Assembly: GCF_963674925.1 (NCBI RefSeq)
Contig: NZ_OY771649.1
Span: 1,364,001 to 1,428,000 of the forward strand
Length of the DNA: 64,000 nucleotides
Direction: 5' to 3'
Source of the DNA: an uncultured Draconibacterium sp.
GTDB lineage: Bacteria > Bacteroidota > Bacteroidia > Bacteroidales > Prolixibacteraceae
The notes beneath the pieces were generated by a model. It did no database searches, was not told the origin of the DNA, and saw only the letters and a program-made list of their open reading frames with translations. Made by a program: the position numbers and the translations under genes. The stretch's first letter is position 1; the number at the start of each line of letters is the position of its first letter. Positions 25,818-34,070 of this stretch are shown here, piece by piece.

Positions 25818-26786
25818 TTATATCCGGTAAATTTCCTTGTTTACCATTTTCATTAAACCATTGTAATCTTCGGTGCGCATCATTTCCATAATCTGTTCTC
25901 GGTTTAATTTTTGTGCCAGTTTATAGGCTCCGCTTGTAACTTCAGAATGCCGGTTAAAGAACTCCAAAACATCGAATATTCGAGGTGATGCATCCGTTGT
26001 AAAATACTTATTGTAACCGTATTCCTGCGCCCAAAACATCATTTCGATGTAATGCAGAAAGTGACGACTTGAACCAATCAAATCCCAGTCGGCTTTGGTA
26101 TCGTTATCGTTGGTATGAATGTAGGCATCAAAACCATTTTCATAAATAAGGGAAAGCGCCTGAGCAGGATTTTCCTGGCTTTGCAGAGAGTGTCCCATGT
26201 CGATGGTAATACCGGTATTCTTGCACTGGATATCTTTTAACAACAACACTCCTTTTGCGGTTGAATCGATCTGACAGTGCACACGTGTTTCTGAATACTT
26301 TGGTTCGAGAAACAGAGGAATTTCCGGCAAATAATCGGCCGCCTCGGCAAAGGTTTCAACCATATAATTCCAGGCGGTTTTATAGTTTATTTGAAAGAGA
26401 ACGTCATAACCGTCGCTCAATGGACAACAAGTAACATGAGGTGCTCCCACTGCTTTGGCAAAATCTTTTGCCTTTTTGATCATTGACACAGCGCGGTCGC
26501 GGATTCCTTTATCGGGACGAGAAAGTGCACCGGGGACCCATTCGGTTTCCTTTTTAATATTAACATTGATTGCGGCAAACTCCAAACCGTATTTATCCAT
26601 TAATGCCCTGGTTTCTGCCGGTCCTTCATTCTCGTAAGGAAAAACCATTTCTACTCCTGTAAAACCATCAATTTTCGATACAAACTCTAATTTCTGCCCG
26701 GTTGATACCGGTGCCTGGTATTCCGAAAAACGATCCTGCGTTTTTCCAAGAAACCCAATTATAACTCCTTGTTTTATTTCTGACAT
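25818..26786 (-). CDS. Sugar isomerase/epimerase, xylose-isomerase-like TIM barrel
   Basis: The product has 322 aa, is cytosolic and has no signal peptide. Likely metal ligands occur in order: Glu in LFLEPKYSE, Asp in TIDMGHS, His in AYIHTNDND and Asp in YFTTDASPR. This is the pattern of divalent-metal ketose/aldose isomerases of the AP-endonuclease-2 fold. It lies 32 bases after dhaL in an operon with an RpiB-type isomerase and a DhaKL kinase. It probably interconverts an aldose and the ketose that DhaKL phosphorylates. Substrate is unknown; apiose, threose/erythrose or another short sugar are candidates. Confidence 0.8.
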   Translation of the reverse strand: MSEIKQGVIIGFLGKTQDRFSEYQAPVSTGQKLEFVSKIDGFTGVEMVFPYENEGPAETRALMDKYGLEFAAINVNIKKETEWVPGALSRPDKGIRDRAVSMIKKAKDFAKAVGAPHVTCCPLSDGYDVLFQINYKTAWNYMVETFAEAADYLPEIPLFLEPKYSETRVHCQIDSTAKGVLLLKDIQCKNTGITIDMGHSLQSQENPAQALSLIYENGFDAYIHTNDNDTKADWDLIGSSRHFLHYIEMMFWAQEYGYNKYFTTDASPRIFDVLEFFNRHSEVTSGAYKLAQKLNREQIMEMMRTEDYNGLMKMVNKEIYRI

Positions 26787-26818
26787 GATCTTCTCTATTT
26801 AATTGTTCTAATTATTTG

Positions 26819-27460
26819 CTATTTCATTAATTCTTTTGCAGTATCGGCCAGTGTTTCGAGCAGCAAACAGCACGAAGTTGCACCGGCATCCAACACACCA
26901 CGTGAGCGTTCTCCCAAACGACTGGCACGCCCCAGTTGAGCAAGCATATCCTTGGTTGAATCGCGTCCAACAATGGCTGCTGCTTTCATTTCATCCAGTG
27001 CCGTGTCGAATGCTTTTCCCTCTGCCTGAGCTTTTTTGTAGGCTTCAACAGCAGGTACCAGCGTATCCATCAATGTTTTATCACCTGGCTTTGCCGGCGA
27101 TATGCTTTGAATTGAGCTTAACATCCCCTCCAAAGCTGCACCCATTTCCTGGATACCGATTTGTTCTTTTCCGGTGAGTTCTTTGGCAAAACCGCGATAC
27201 AGTTTTCCGTAAAGCGGCCCCATAGAACCTCCGATTTTCATCATTAATATTTTTGACAGGGTTTTTGCTGCATGTGCCAAATCACCCGGATTAGTATCCA
27301 GTTCCTCTTTACACATCTGAAATCCCTTGTTCATGTTGATACCATGGTCGCCATCGCCAATAAGGCCATCGATGTCGCTGAGGTATTGCTTGTTCTCATT
27401 GATCACCAAAATCATTTTTTCAATGATCAGGGCGCCCTCTTTATTCGTGAATGTTTTCAT
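26819..27460 (-). CDS. dhaL: Dihydroxyacetone-kinase-type nucleotide-binding subunit DhaL
   Basis: The product has 213 aa from the ATG at 27460 (MKTFTNKEGA), matching the usual DhaL length of about 210. The magnesium/nucleotide motif GLIGDGDHGINM is at about residue 35. Further motifs are KIGGSMGPLYGKLYRG, SPAKPGDKTLMD and GRASRLGERSRGVLDAGA. DhaL carries the nucleotide and passes phosphate to the sugar bound on DhaK. The gene starts 11 bases after the dhaK stop. An upstream in-frame start would overlap dhaK and lacks support. No DhaM gene is seen in the window, so the nucleotide may be exchanged as in ATP-dependent kinases. Confidence 0.93.
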   Translation of the reverse strand: MKTFTNKEGALIIEKMILVINENKQYLSDIDGLIGDGDHGINMNKGFQMCKEELDTNPGDLAHAAKTLSKILMMKIGGSMGPLYGKLYRGFAKELTGKEQIGIQEMGAALEGMLSSIQSISPAKPGDKTLMDTLVPAVEAYKKAQAEGKAFDTALDEMKAAAIVGRDSTKDMLAQLGRASRLGERSRGVLDAGATSCCLLLETLADTAKELMK

Positions 27461-27471
27461 TTTTGCCAACT

Positions 27472-28476
27472 TTAGCGTTGGAACTGTCGCATGCCAACCG
27501 AGTCGCATTCATAGTCCATACATTCCTTCAGCTCGTCATCCAGTTTCATTAAAGTACAGGTTACACCGGCCATCTCAAGCGATGTAAAATAGTTGCCCAC
27601 GTACGACAGGTATATTTTTATTCCCTTTTCTGCCAATATTTTTTCAACATCGTTAAAAACGATGTACTGCTCCATTACCGGAGTTGAACCCAACCCCGAT
27701 ATTAAAACAACAACTTCATCACCACTGTTAAAAGGAAGATCAGGCAGGATTACATCGCAAAAACGTTGTGCTATTTTTGCTGAAGATTCCAATTTACAAA
27801 CTTCGATACCCGGTTCGCCATGATGCCCAATACCTACTTCCATTGTCCCTTCTTCGATCTTAAAATTGGGGTGTCCTACTTCGGGAATGGCACAGGGTGC
27901 TAATCCTATTCCCATGCTTCTGGTATTATCAATTGCTTTTTGAGCAGCTGCGATCACTTCATCCAATGAAGCTCCCATTGCCGCTTTTGCCCCACCGACT
28001 TTCCACATCAAAATTTCGCCGGCTACACCTCTGCGCTTTGCTTCCTGACCTTTTGGAGCCGATGGTACATCGTCGTTGGCTACTACTTTTTTAACCTCAA
28101 TATCATCGTCTTCTGCCTCATCCATAGCCATAGCCACATTCATGTTATCACCTGCATAATTGCCATATAAAACGGCAACTCCCCGACCACCATCGGCGGC
28201 CTTAATGGCATCGTAAAACATTTGTGCAGGAGGCGACGAAAATATTTCACCACAGGCAACGGCATCAACCATATTTCGCCCCACATAACCAATAAATGCA
28301 GGTTTGTGTCCCGATCCTCCTCCGGTTACAATTCCTACTTTGCCTTCAATGGGTGCATCTTTGTATTTAATTACCCGGTCGTTCCCGGTTGGTCGAACCA
28401 AATCGGAATGCACATTCACATACGCTTCCAGCATTTCGTCCACTACTTTTGACGGGTCGTTGATAAACTTTTGCAT
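27472..28476 (-). CDS. dhaK: Dihydroxyacetone-kinase-type substrate-binding subunit DhaK
   Basis: The product has 334 aa. GGGSGHKPAFIGYVG is at about residue 52. NYAGDNMNVAMA at about residue 105 holds the catalytic aspartate. GIGHHGEPG at about residue 215 holds the histidine that binds the ketose as a hemiaminal. These are all DhaK catalytic features. DhaK-type kinases phosphorylate dihydroxyacetone and, in tetrose pathways, D- or L-erythrulose. Here it is encoded with RpiB and TIM-barrel isomerases, which points to a C4/C5 ketose and not to glycerol metabolism. The gene is intact, and dhaL follows directly. Confidence 0.93.
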   Translation of the reverse strand: MQKFINDPSKVVDEMLEAYVNVHSDLVRPTGNDRVIKYKDAPIEGKVGIVTGGGSGHKPAFIGYVGRNMVDAVACGEIFSSPPAQMFYDAIKAADGGRGVAVLYGNYAGDNMNVAMAMDEAEDDDIEVKKVVANDDVPSAPKGQEAKRRGVAGEILMWKVGGAKAAMGASLDEVIAAAQKAIDNTRSMGIGLAPCAIPEVGHPNFKIEEGTMEVGIGHHGEPGIEVCKLESSAKIAQRFCDVILPDLPFNSGDEVVVLISGLGSTPVMEQYIVFNDVEKILAEKGIKIYLSYVGNYFTSLEMAGVTCTLMKLDDELKECMDYECDSVGMRQFQR

Positions 28477-28503
28477 GTTCTTATAGTTATTCTGTTTAAC
28501 AAT

Positions 28504-29418
28504 TTATTCTTTTATAACCGGATTTTCCATGATTACTCTTGCCATATCCGGGTTTGTTTTTTCAACACCCGTGAGCAGATAAATAATCATTCCGGCATCG
28601 GAAGGATCGAAATTTTTCCCTTTATTCTTGATGCATGTTTCCTGGCGTTCGTACAACCAGGCCCACGCGCCTTTTTTGTAATACTTGTTATTGCGGGCCA
28701 GAGAAGTTTTTATCCAATCAAACTTTTCAATATCAGTGTTCAATCCATCGTAATCATCGCCTCCGTTCTGGTCGAGAATTTGAATACAATTTAGATTTCC
28801 ACCATCAACATTTCCAAACTCATCCTGTATCTCCCCGAAGGTCCATCCAGAGTGTACATCCCAGTATTGTTTTGAAGGATTATCCGCATGACGATTGTTC
28901 CAGTTGGAATGTGATATTATGGTCACGAATTGGCGCTTTTCTTTATCGGCGCGATAAATTCCTTCGCCAACAACCTGCATAGGGCCTGCAGCAACAATGA
29001 TCAGGGGATTATCGGCATCCGATTTATTTATTTCATCGCTTACTGACTTGTACGCGACTTCGGCATTATCAACTGCACAAATAAATTTTGTGTTACTGAA
29101 TCCAAAATACTCGCCACCTCTTAAGGCACTTTCACGCATATGTTGATAGGAATTCAGCCCGGAAGGAGACGTTGGGTGATCCTGATTGCTGCCCCAAATA
29201 TGATCGCTGTACGTGTATAAAACCAGCTTGTCCTGCAAACCTGCTGCTGATAGTAAGGCCAGCGACAATGGTGTCGCAGCCCAATCGTCGTGATCATGTT
29301 CATTGCCGTCAGAACTAACCATGATTCTTCCCTTTCCCTGCCAAACCGGTGTTTGTGCCTGTGCAGAAAATAATCCGAGAAACATTACAATAGTTATTGC
29401 AAAATATTTTCTGTTCAT
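28504..29418 (-). CDS. Secreted nucleoside-hydrolase-like protein
   Basis: The product has 304 aa from the ATG at 29418, two bases after the rpiB stop. A longer reading from 29520 lacks support, because the signal peptide (MNRKYFAITIVMFLGLFSAQAQ) begins here. The mature N-terminus IMVSSDGNEHDHDDWAATP resembles the Asp-rich calcium site of ribohydrolases. LIIVAAGPMQVVGEGI matches the second conserved block of that fold. Family members cleave N-ribosides, but this one is exported and sits between sugar-phosphate genes. A role on a furanoside or modified sugar is possible. The function is uncertain. Confidence 0.6.
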   Translation of the reverse strand: MNRKYFAITIVMFLGLFSAQAQTPVWQGKGRIMVSSDGNEHDHDDWAATPLSLALLSAAGLQDKLVLYTYSDHIWGSNQDHPTSPSGLNSYQHMRESALRGGEYFGFSNTKFICAVDNAEVAYKSVSDEINKSDADNPLIIVAAGPMQVVGEGIYRADKEKRQFVTIISHSNWNNRHADNPSKQYWDVHSGWTFGEIQDEFGNVDGGNLNCIQILDQNGGDDYDGLNTDIEKFDWIKTSLARNNKYYKKGAWAWLYERQETCIKNKGKNFDPSDAGMIIYLLTGVEKTNPDMARVIMENPVIKE

Positions 29419-29419
29419 T

Positions 29420-29884
29420 CTATTTATTTTGTGGGTGAAATGATAATTTTTCCAATTCGCGCATTTGTGCCACTTTTGGGGCAGAGCCACCACCGGCAAA
29501 CTCAGAAACCAGCCATGCATCGATTATGGTCTTGGCCAGTTCAGGGCCAATCACCCGTTCGCCCATTGTAATAACCTGGGCATCGTTGCTTTTACGCAAT
29601 CTTTCAGCTGAAAAAACATCGTGGCACGTTCCGGCGAATACACCTTCCACTTTATTGGCAATCATAGCCATACCCAATCCGGTTCCGCAGATGCTGATTC
29701 CGCGGTCGTAATTTCCGGCCTGAATTTCTTTTGCCAGGTTATAACCAATCTCAGGATACATGGCATTTTCTTTGCCTTCCGAATAATTCAAATCGGTGAT
29801 ATCGACACCTTTATTTTTTAGATGCTCGAAAAGTACTTTTTTCAGATTTACTGCTGCATCATCGCAGTCGATACATATTTTCAT
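29420..29884 (-). CDS. RpiB/LacAB-family sugar-phosphate isomerase (EryI/DerI-like)
   Basis: The product has 154 aa. It contains an active-site cysteine in ISICGTGLGMAMIANK, then CHDVFSAERLRKSND and a C-terminal FAGGGSAPKVAQM. This is the RpiB fold. Besides ribose-5-phosphate isomerases, the family contains D-erythrulose-4-phosphate isomerases that act after erythrulose kinases. Genomic pairing with DhaKL and a TIM-barrel isomerase supports the latter type. It is cytosolic. It lies 41 bases after another TIM-barrel isomerase. Substrate preference cannot be read from the sequence. Confidence 0.88.
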   Translation of the reverse strand: MKICIDCDDAAVNLKKVLFEHLKNKGVDITDLNYSEGKENAMYPEIGYNLAKEIQAGNYDRGISICGTGLGMAMIANKVEGVFAGTCHDVFSAERLRKSNDAQVITMGERVIGPELAKTIIDAWLVSEFAGGGSAPKVAQMRELEKLSFHPQNK

Positions 29885-29925
29885 GTCTTATTATTTGTTT
29901 TTCAATTTGTTATATCTCAGCAAAC

Positions 29926-30789
29926 TTACCTCGTAACATGCGGCAATTCTTTCGCCAGGAATTTCAGGCTTTCCTCAACCCAAAAGTCAGGATCTTCAAC
30001 AAATCCGCCACTTGCTTCGCTTCCCATTTCAATACCGGCGACACAAGGTTCACCCAATTTCGTACAGTTTTCTTCAATCCCCAGTTCAATGCATTTATCA
30101 ACGTACTGGCGGAAAGGAACAGCTCCGGTTCCCAAAATACTGTTCGTGTGGGCAAAACTTTCTGTTTCGCTCAAATGAACATGAATCATGCGACTTTTAA
30201 GTTTTTCCAACTGCGCGGGTTCTTCACGAGTAATAACTAGGTGCCCTACATCGATATTGGGATACATATTTGGCAGACCAATATCTTCAATTGCTTTTGC
30301 CAATTTATAGGTATTATTACAGATAAAATAAACATGAGGATCGAGTTCCAGACCCACCAATAAATTCTTGTCCAGACACCATTCTGCAAACCGGCCTACG
30401 TTTTCAACCATGTACATCCACGATTGCTCGGGCGAAGTGCCAAGCTCGTATAATCCACCGCCCCAGCATACCAGCAACTGACGACCGCCCAGTTCCATCT
30501 GAAACTCGGCACAGGTTTTCATATAATCGAAAACGGCATCGCGTTTTTTTGGATCAGGGTGTGCGCTGTCTTTTGTGGCCACCAGCAACATTTGGGTGCT
30601 GTGAATGTCGTTATCTTTTACTATTCTAATGGCTTCGCGTTTTTGCTCAGCCGTCATGGTTTGCGGATTTCCCTTGCGGATTCCGGCGTATTCGATATAC
30701 TTAAACCCGTATTTGGCTGCTGAACGCAATGATTCTTCAGGACCTTTGTTTCCTACCTCGTAAACGAGGGTGTTTAATGCTAATTTCAT
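29926..30789 (-). CDS. Sugar isomerase/epimerase, TIM barrel (second of the operon)
   Basis: The product has 287 aa with no signal peptide. Putative metal ligands are Glu in GLELDPHVY, Asp in NIDVGHLV, His in IHVHLSETE and Glu in VAGIEMGSE. This is the tagatose-3-epimerase / hydroxypyruvate-isomerase-like arrangement. It differs clearly from the other TIM barrel at 25.8-26.8 kb, so the two probably catalyse successive steps. It lies 8 bases after the GH-A-like lipoprotein gene in the same transcript. Confidence 0.82.
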   Translation of the reverse strand: MKLALNTLVYEVGNKGPEESLRSAAKYGFKYIEYAGIRKGNPQTMTAEQKREAIRIVKDNDIHSTQMLLVATKDSAHPDPKKRDAVFDYMKTCAEFQMELGGRQLLVCWGGGLYELGTSPEQSWMYMVENVGRFAEWCLDKNLLVGLELDPHVYFICNNTYKLAKAIEDIGLPNMYPNIDVGHLVITREEPAQLEKLKSRMIHVHLSETESFAHTNSILGTGAVPFRQYVDKCIELGIEENCTKLGEPCVAGIEMGSEASGGFVEDPDFWVEESLKFLAKELPHVTR

Positions 30790-30797
30790 TTAATTTA

Positions 30798-31907
30798 TTA
30801 ATTACCCGTTGTTATTTCTTTAAGCTTTTCGAAAAACTGCTGTTTACGTTCTGAGTTAATTCTCCAATCGACCGGAACAGATTGATATCCAATTGAAATA
30901 TCAGTTTCATCCTTCCTCCTAAAATCGAAGTACCCCCAGGAAGCATAAGACTCAACAGCAGCTTTCATATTGTAATCAGAAGCATCATACGCATAGTGAT
31001 CGTCTTCATTAAAAAGAACCGGCATTTCACGGTAACCTTCAACCTCCCTTGTTTGCTGAACCATCTCTCTAATTCGTGCGGGATCCTCCACCCCATTTCC
31101 ATGAATAAGAATAAAATCGGCTGATTTAACGACGTTGGATAGAGGTACGAAATTTCCGCCATAACTTGTACTGGTCAGCAGGCTAAAACCATTTTTTGTT
31201 TTTGATTTTACCAGATCTATCAATTCGTGAATACGATCTTCCTTAAGAATATCGTGATCATAAGCTTTTACATTGCATTCATTATTAACCTCTACCAGCA
31301 CATTTCTGTACCCCTTGTCCAGGAGCCAGTCGGTTGTTAGGTTGGTAGCATTAATTATAGCTGCTTCGTCGTTAAGAAACTCGTCTTGCCCAAAATAGAA
31401 GTAACCCAGTATGCACACCATACCAAGTTCGTCAGCTTTATTCAGAATTTTTTCGAGTCGGGCGAAATAAGCAGGTTTCAATTCTCCGTTTTCATCGAAT
31501 GCGGTGTTTTTCCATCCTTTATTACCGTAGCCCGTCGGGCTTCCTCCCTGAAGGTTTAGCGTAAAGGCAAGCAAACCATGTTCTTTCCAGGCAGGCATGG
31601 CAGCTATAAACTCGTCGGTATTTCTATCCGGGCTCCACTCTTCCGTATCAGGGTATTTCCATAACAAACGGGTTTCAGGGTTTTCGTCATCAAAAATTCC
31701 CTGCACCATTCTGGAGTTCATCAGAAGGCCTTCCATTTTATTCCCATTCCAGTATATACCTTTATAGGTAGGCTCACCGTTAATAAAAAACATGTTATCC
31801 TGAATGGATACAGATGTTTTAAGCACTTGTTTTTGTGTTTGAGTACAGCCTGTTACAAAAACAATTGCTGTAACAAGTGTAATTCCGATAAACTTAATTC
31901 TATTCAT
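30798..31907 (-). CDS. Clan GH-A-like putative glycoside hydrolase, lipoprotein
   Basis: The product has 369 aa with a lipobox (FVTGC, Cys about 21). The TIM-barrel-like body carries FINGEPTYKGIYW at the start, NVLVEVNNECN (a typical NE acid/base segment) at about residue 205, and MPVLFNEDDHYAYD with a possible nucleophile Glu at about residue 293. This is the strand-4/strand-7 glutamate layout of clan GH-A. I cannot place it in a numbered family. The gene overlaps the transporter stop by 8 bases. As a lipoprotein encoded with the uptake system, it probably releases the sugar that the operon metabolises. Confidence 0.6.
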   Translation of the reverse strand: MNRIKFIGITLVTAIVFVTGCTQTQKQVLKTSVSIQDNMFFINGEPTYKGIYWNGNKMEGLLMNSRMVQGIFDDENPETRLLWKYPDTEEWSPDRNTDEFIAAMPAWKEHGLLAFTLNLQGGSPTGYGNKGWKNTAFDENGELKPAYFARLEKILNKADELGMVCILGYFYFGQDEFLNDEAAIINATNLTTDWLLDKGYRNVLVEVNNECNVKAYDHDILKEDRIHELIDLVKSKTKNGFSLLTSTSYGGNFVPLSNVVKSADFILIHGNGVEDPARIREMVQQTREVEGYREMPVLFNEDDHYAYDASDYNMKAAVESYASWGYFDFRRKDETDISIGYQSVPVDWRINSERKQQFFEKLKEITTGN

Positions 31908-33204
31908 TTCCTATTTCTTTTTCCGGATTCATTAACAGCCATGCGATAATTGAAAGTACGCTCAGTCCGGCACAGATGTAAAAAAACATATCGTTACCCG
32001 CCAGCGCATTTTTTGGATCGACACCCGAACGGATCAATCCATCGGCCAGGTACCCAAATGCCAAAATCGAGGTAAAAGCGCCAAGGTTACCGGCCATATT
32101 CATTGTTCCCGATACAGCACCCGCATTTTCTTTACCAATATCAATACAGAAAGCCCACGACGGACTCAAAGTCATATCGGCGCCAAAAATCGCAAGTGTT
32201 AAAAACAGCACTTTACTGATATCGGATGTTGCATTGGTCATTAAAATCACGCCAATTGCGGCAAGGGCAAAACCGATAATTGCAGGTAATCTTCGCGACA
32301 GTTTCAGGTTTCCCGACTTGTAAATTTTATCCACCACAATTCCTGAAACCCAGTTACCGATTGCACCACCAATTAAAGGAGCCATAGCCCAAAAACTGGC
32401 TGCAGTGCCGGAACTTTGCATAGCTTCCTTTAAATAAGGAAACATCCAGGTAAGGGTGAAATAAAAGGTGAAGTTACTGCCAATATACTGGACCATGGCC
32501 AGCAACATATTTTTCGATTGCAGTGTTTTAGCAAAGCTTAATCCCTCTTTTTTCACCGATTGATTTTGCTGCCGGGTCTTAAGAATGTATTGTTCTTCTT
32601 CTTCACCTACTAATTTTGATTCTTCGGGCGAGTTTCGAAAATAAAACCACCAGGCAGCGGCAAATAAGAGCCCCACAGCCCCAAAAATAAAAAAGCTTCC
32701 TCGCCACCCCAGCAGGGCAATTAAGGCCACAACTATTGGATAAGCCACAGCACCGCCGATTCTGGATCCGGAGAAATTTATTCCCTGAATAATCCCGCGT
32801 TCCTTAACCGGGAACCATTTATAAACCACCTTCGATAGTGTTGGAAATGCACCGGCTTCACCGCCGCCAAAAAGGAAGCGAATAACTATCATTGATACAA
32901 AATTCCAGGCTGTACCTGTTAGTGCGGTTAAAATCGACCAAACGGTTATTATTCCGCTCATTACAACACGAGCACCTTTTTTATCGGCCAATTTTCCTGA
33001 TGGTGTTTGCATCAAGGCGTACCCTAAAGTAAAAGCGGCCATTACCCAGGCCCATTGAATATTGGTCAGGCCAAATTCGTCGCTTACACTGCCTTTGGCA
33101 GCACCAATGCAAGCACGATCGACATACATTAAAACCGATATTAAAAAGGTAAAAGTTACAAGGATAAATCGTTGAGGAATGATAGTTCGTTTCATTGGTT
33201 TCAT
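31900..33204 (-). CDS. MFS transporter, anion:cation symporter (ExuT/DgoT-like) family
   Basis: The product has 434 aa and about 12 hydrophobic helices. The loop after helix 2 reads LMQTPSGKLADKKGARVVM, the MFS signature. GGGEAGAFPTLSKVVYKWFP is the motif of the anion:cation symporter subfamily. Relatives import hexuronates, galactonate, glucarate and other sugar acids. It lies 10 bases after the GntR-type regulator. It would bring the released monosaccharide or acid across the inner membrane. A sugar-acid ligand would fit its family, a neutral pentose less well. Confidence 0.88.
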   Translation of the reverse strand: MKPMKRTIIPQRFILVTFTFLISVLMYVDRACIGAAKGSVSDEFGLTNIQWAWVMAAFTLGYALMQTPSGKLADKKGARVVMSGIITVWSILTALTGTAWNFVSMIVIRFLFGGGEAGAFPTLSKVVYKWFPVKERGIIQGINFSGSRIGGAVAYPIVVALIALLGWRGSFFIFGAVGLLFAAAWWFYFRNSPEESKLVGEEEEQYILKTRQQNQSVKKEGLSFAKTLQSKNMLLAMVQYIGSNFTFYFTLTWMFPYLKEAMQSSGTAASFWAMAPLIGGAIGNWVSGIVVDKIYKSGNLKLSRRLPAIIGFALAAIGVILMTNATSDISKVLFLTLAIFGADMTLSPSWAFCIDIGKENAGAVSGTMNMAGNLGAFTSILAFGYLADGLIRSGVDPKNALAGNDMFFYICAGLSVLSIIAWLLMNPEKEIGNE

Positions 33205-33214
33205 ATTAGTTTAG

Positions 33215-33856
33215 TTATTCCTTCCTTATTTTATCACGAATAAGTTCTTGTGTTTTTACGGAGTGTTCGCGCATTAATTTTTCGGCTAGTGCAGCATCTC
33301 TGTTAGCAATTGCCTCAATAATAGCCAGGTGCTCCGGTAAAGTTTCTTCCGGTTTGCGAATCAAGCCCCCCCGGTAGGTTTGCGAAGTAATGTTTTTAAC
33401 CACTTCAAATTTCTGCAGTATCTGGTTTCCACTAATCTGCAACACAGCATTGTGAAAAGCCTGGTCTGCTTCGATATATTTTTTGAAATCAATTTTTTTC
33501 TTGCCTACAAACGGCTTAAACAAGGCACGTAAATCTTCCAGTTCTCTTTCTGAGATAATCCGTGCAGTGCGCCGCGCAGCAATTCCTTCCAGAGCTTCCC
33601 TGCATTCAAAAGCATCAAGCAGTTTTGCATTATCAATTTCGGTAACATAAAAACCTCTACGAGGTAAATTTTCTACCAGCATCTCATTTTCAAGCATTTG
33701 AAATGCTTTATGCAAGGGCATGCGACTTACCCCAAACAAGGCAGCAATTTGTTCCTGTACCAATTTTTCTCCCGGCTGGAATTCGTTAGCCAATATCATG
33801 GTTTTTAGTCTTTTGTAAACTTCAAAGCTTAAATCAGTATGTTCAATTTTCATCAT
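33215..33856 (-). CDS. GntR-family transcriptional regulator with FCD domain
   Basis: The product has about 213 aa from the ATG at 33856 (a second ATG follows directly at 33853). An N-terminal winged helix (LSFEVYKRLKTMILANEF..., LFGVSRMPLHKAFQMLE...) spans about residues 5-70. An all-helical FCD effector domain (DAFECREALEGIAARRTARI..., ADQAFHNAVLQISGN) follows. Family members usually respond to organic acids or sugar acids. The gene leads the ketose operon. A perfect palindrome ten bases before its start codon and a second one about 95 bases upstream suggest autoregulation. Confidence 0.92.
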   Translation of the reverse strand: MMKIEHTDLSFEVYKRLKTMILANEFQPGEKLVQEQIAALFGVSRMPLHKAFQMLENEMLVENLPRRGFYVTEIDNAKLLDAFECREALEGIAARRTARIISERELEDLRALFKPFVGKKKIDFKKYIEADQAFHNAVLQISGNQILQKFEVVKNITSQTYRGGLIRKPEETLPEHLAIIEAIANRDAALAEKLMREHSVKTQELIRDKIRKE

Positions 33857-33866
33857 CACATTGTTT

Positions 33867-33878
33867 TTTGTATACAAA
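33867..33878. promoter_or_regulatory. Palindromic operator TTTGTATACAAA before the GntR gene
   Basis: It is a perfect 12-bp palindrome 10 bases upstream of the regulator's start codon. TTGTATACAA-type palindromes are common operators of FCD-type GntR regulators. It probably mediates autorepression of the whole operon. Confidence 0.65.
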
Positions 33879-33952
33879 TACCACAATTCTATTTATCTGT
33901 GGCTTTGATGAGTAAGCACAATTCATTTAAATTTTTTAAAGATATACATTTT

Positions 33953-33967
33953 TGTATACAGTATACA
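33953..33967. promoter_or_regulatory. Second GntR-type operator, TGTATAC-A-GTATACA
   Basis: A 15-bp palindrome with one central base, sharing the TGTATAC half-site with the site at 33867. It lies about 90 bases further upstream, a spacing that would allow two dimers to act together or loop. Confidence 0.6.
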
Positions 33968-34070
33968 TTTAGCAAATCAATTTTATAACTATTTTATTCA
34001 TACAATTGATTTATAACGATTTATATTTTAAATCACAACTAACAAAAATTCAAGATATAAGGTCTCAAAA

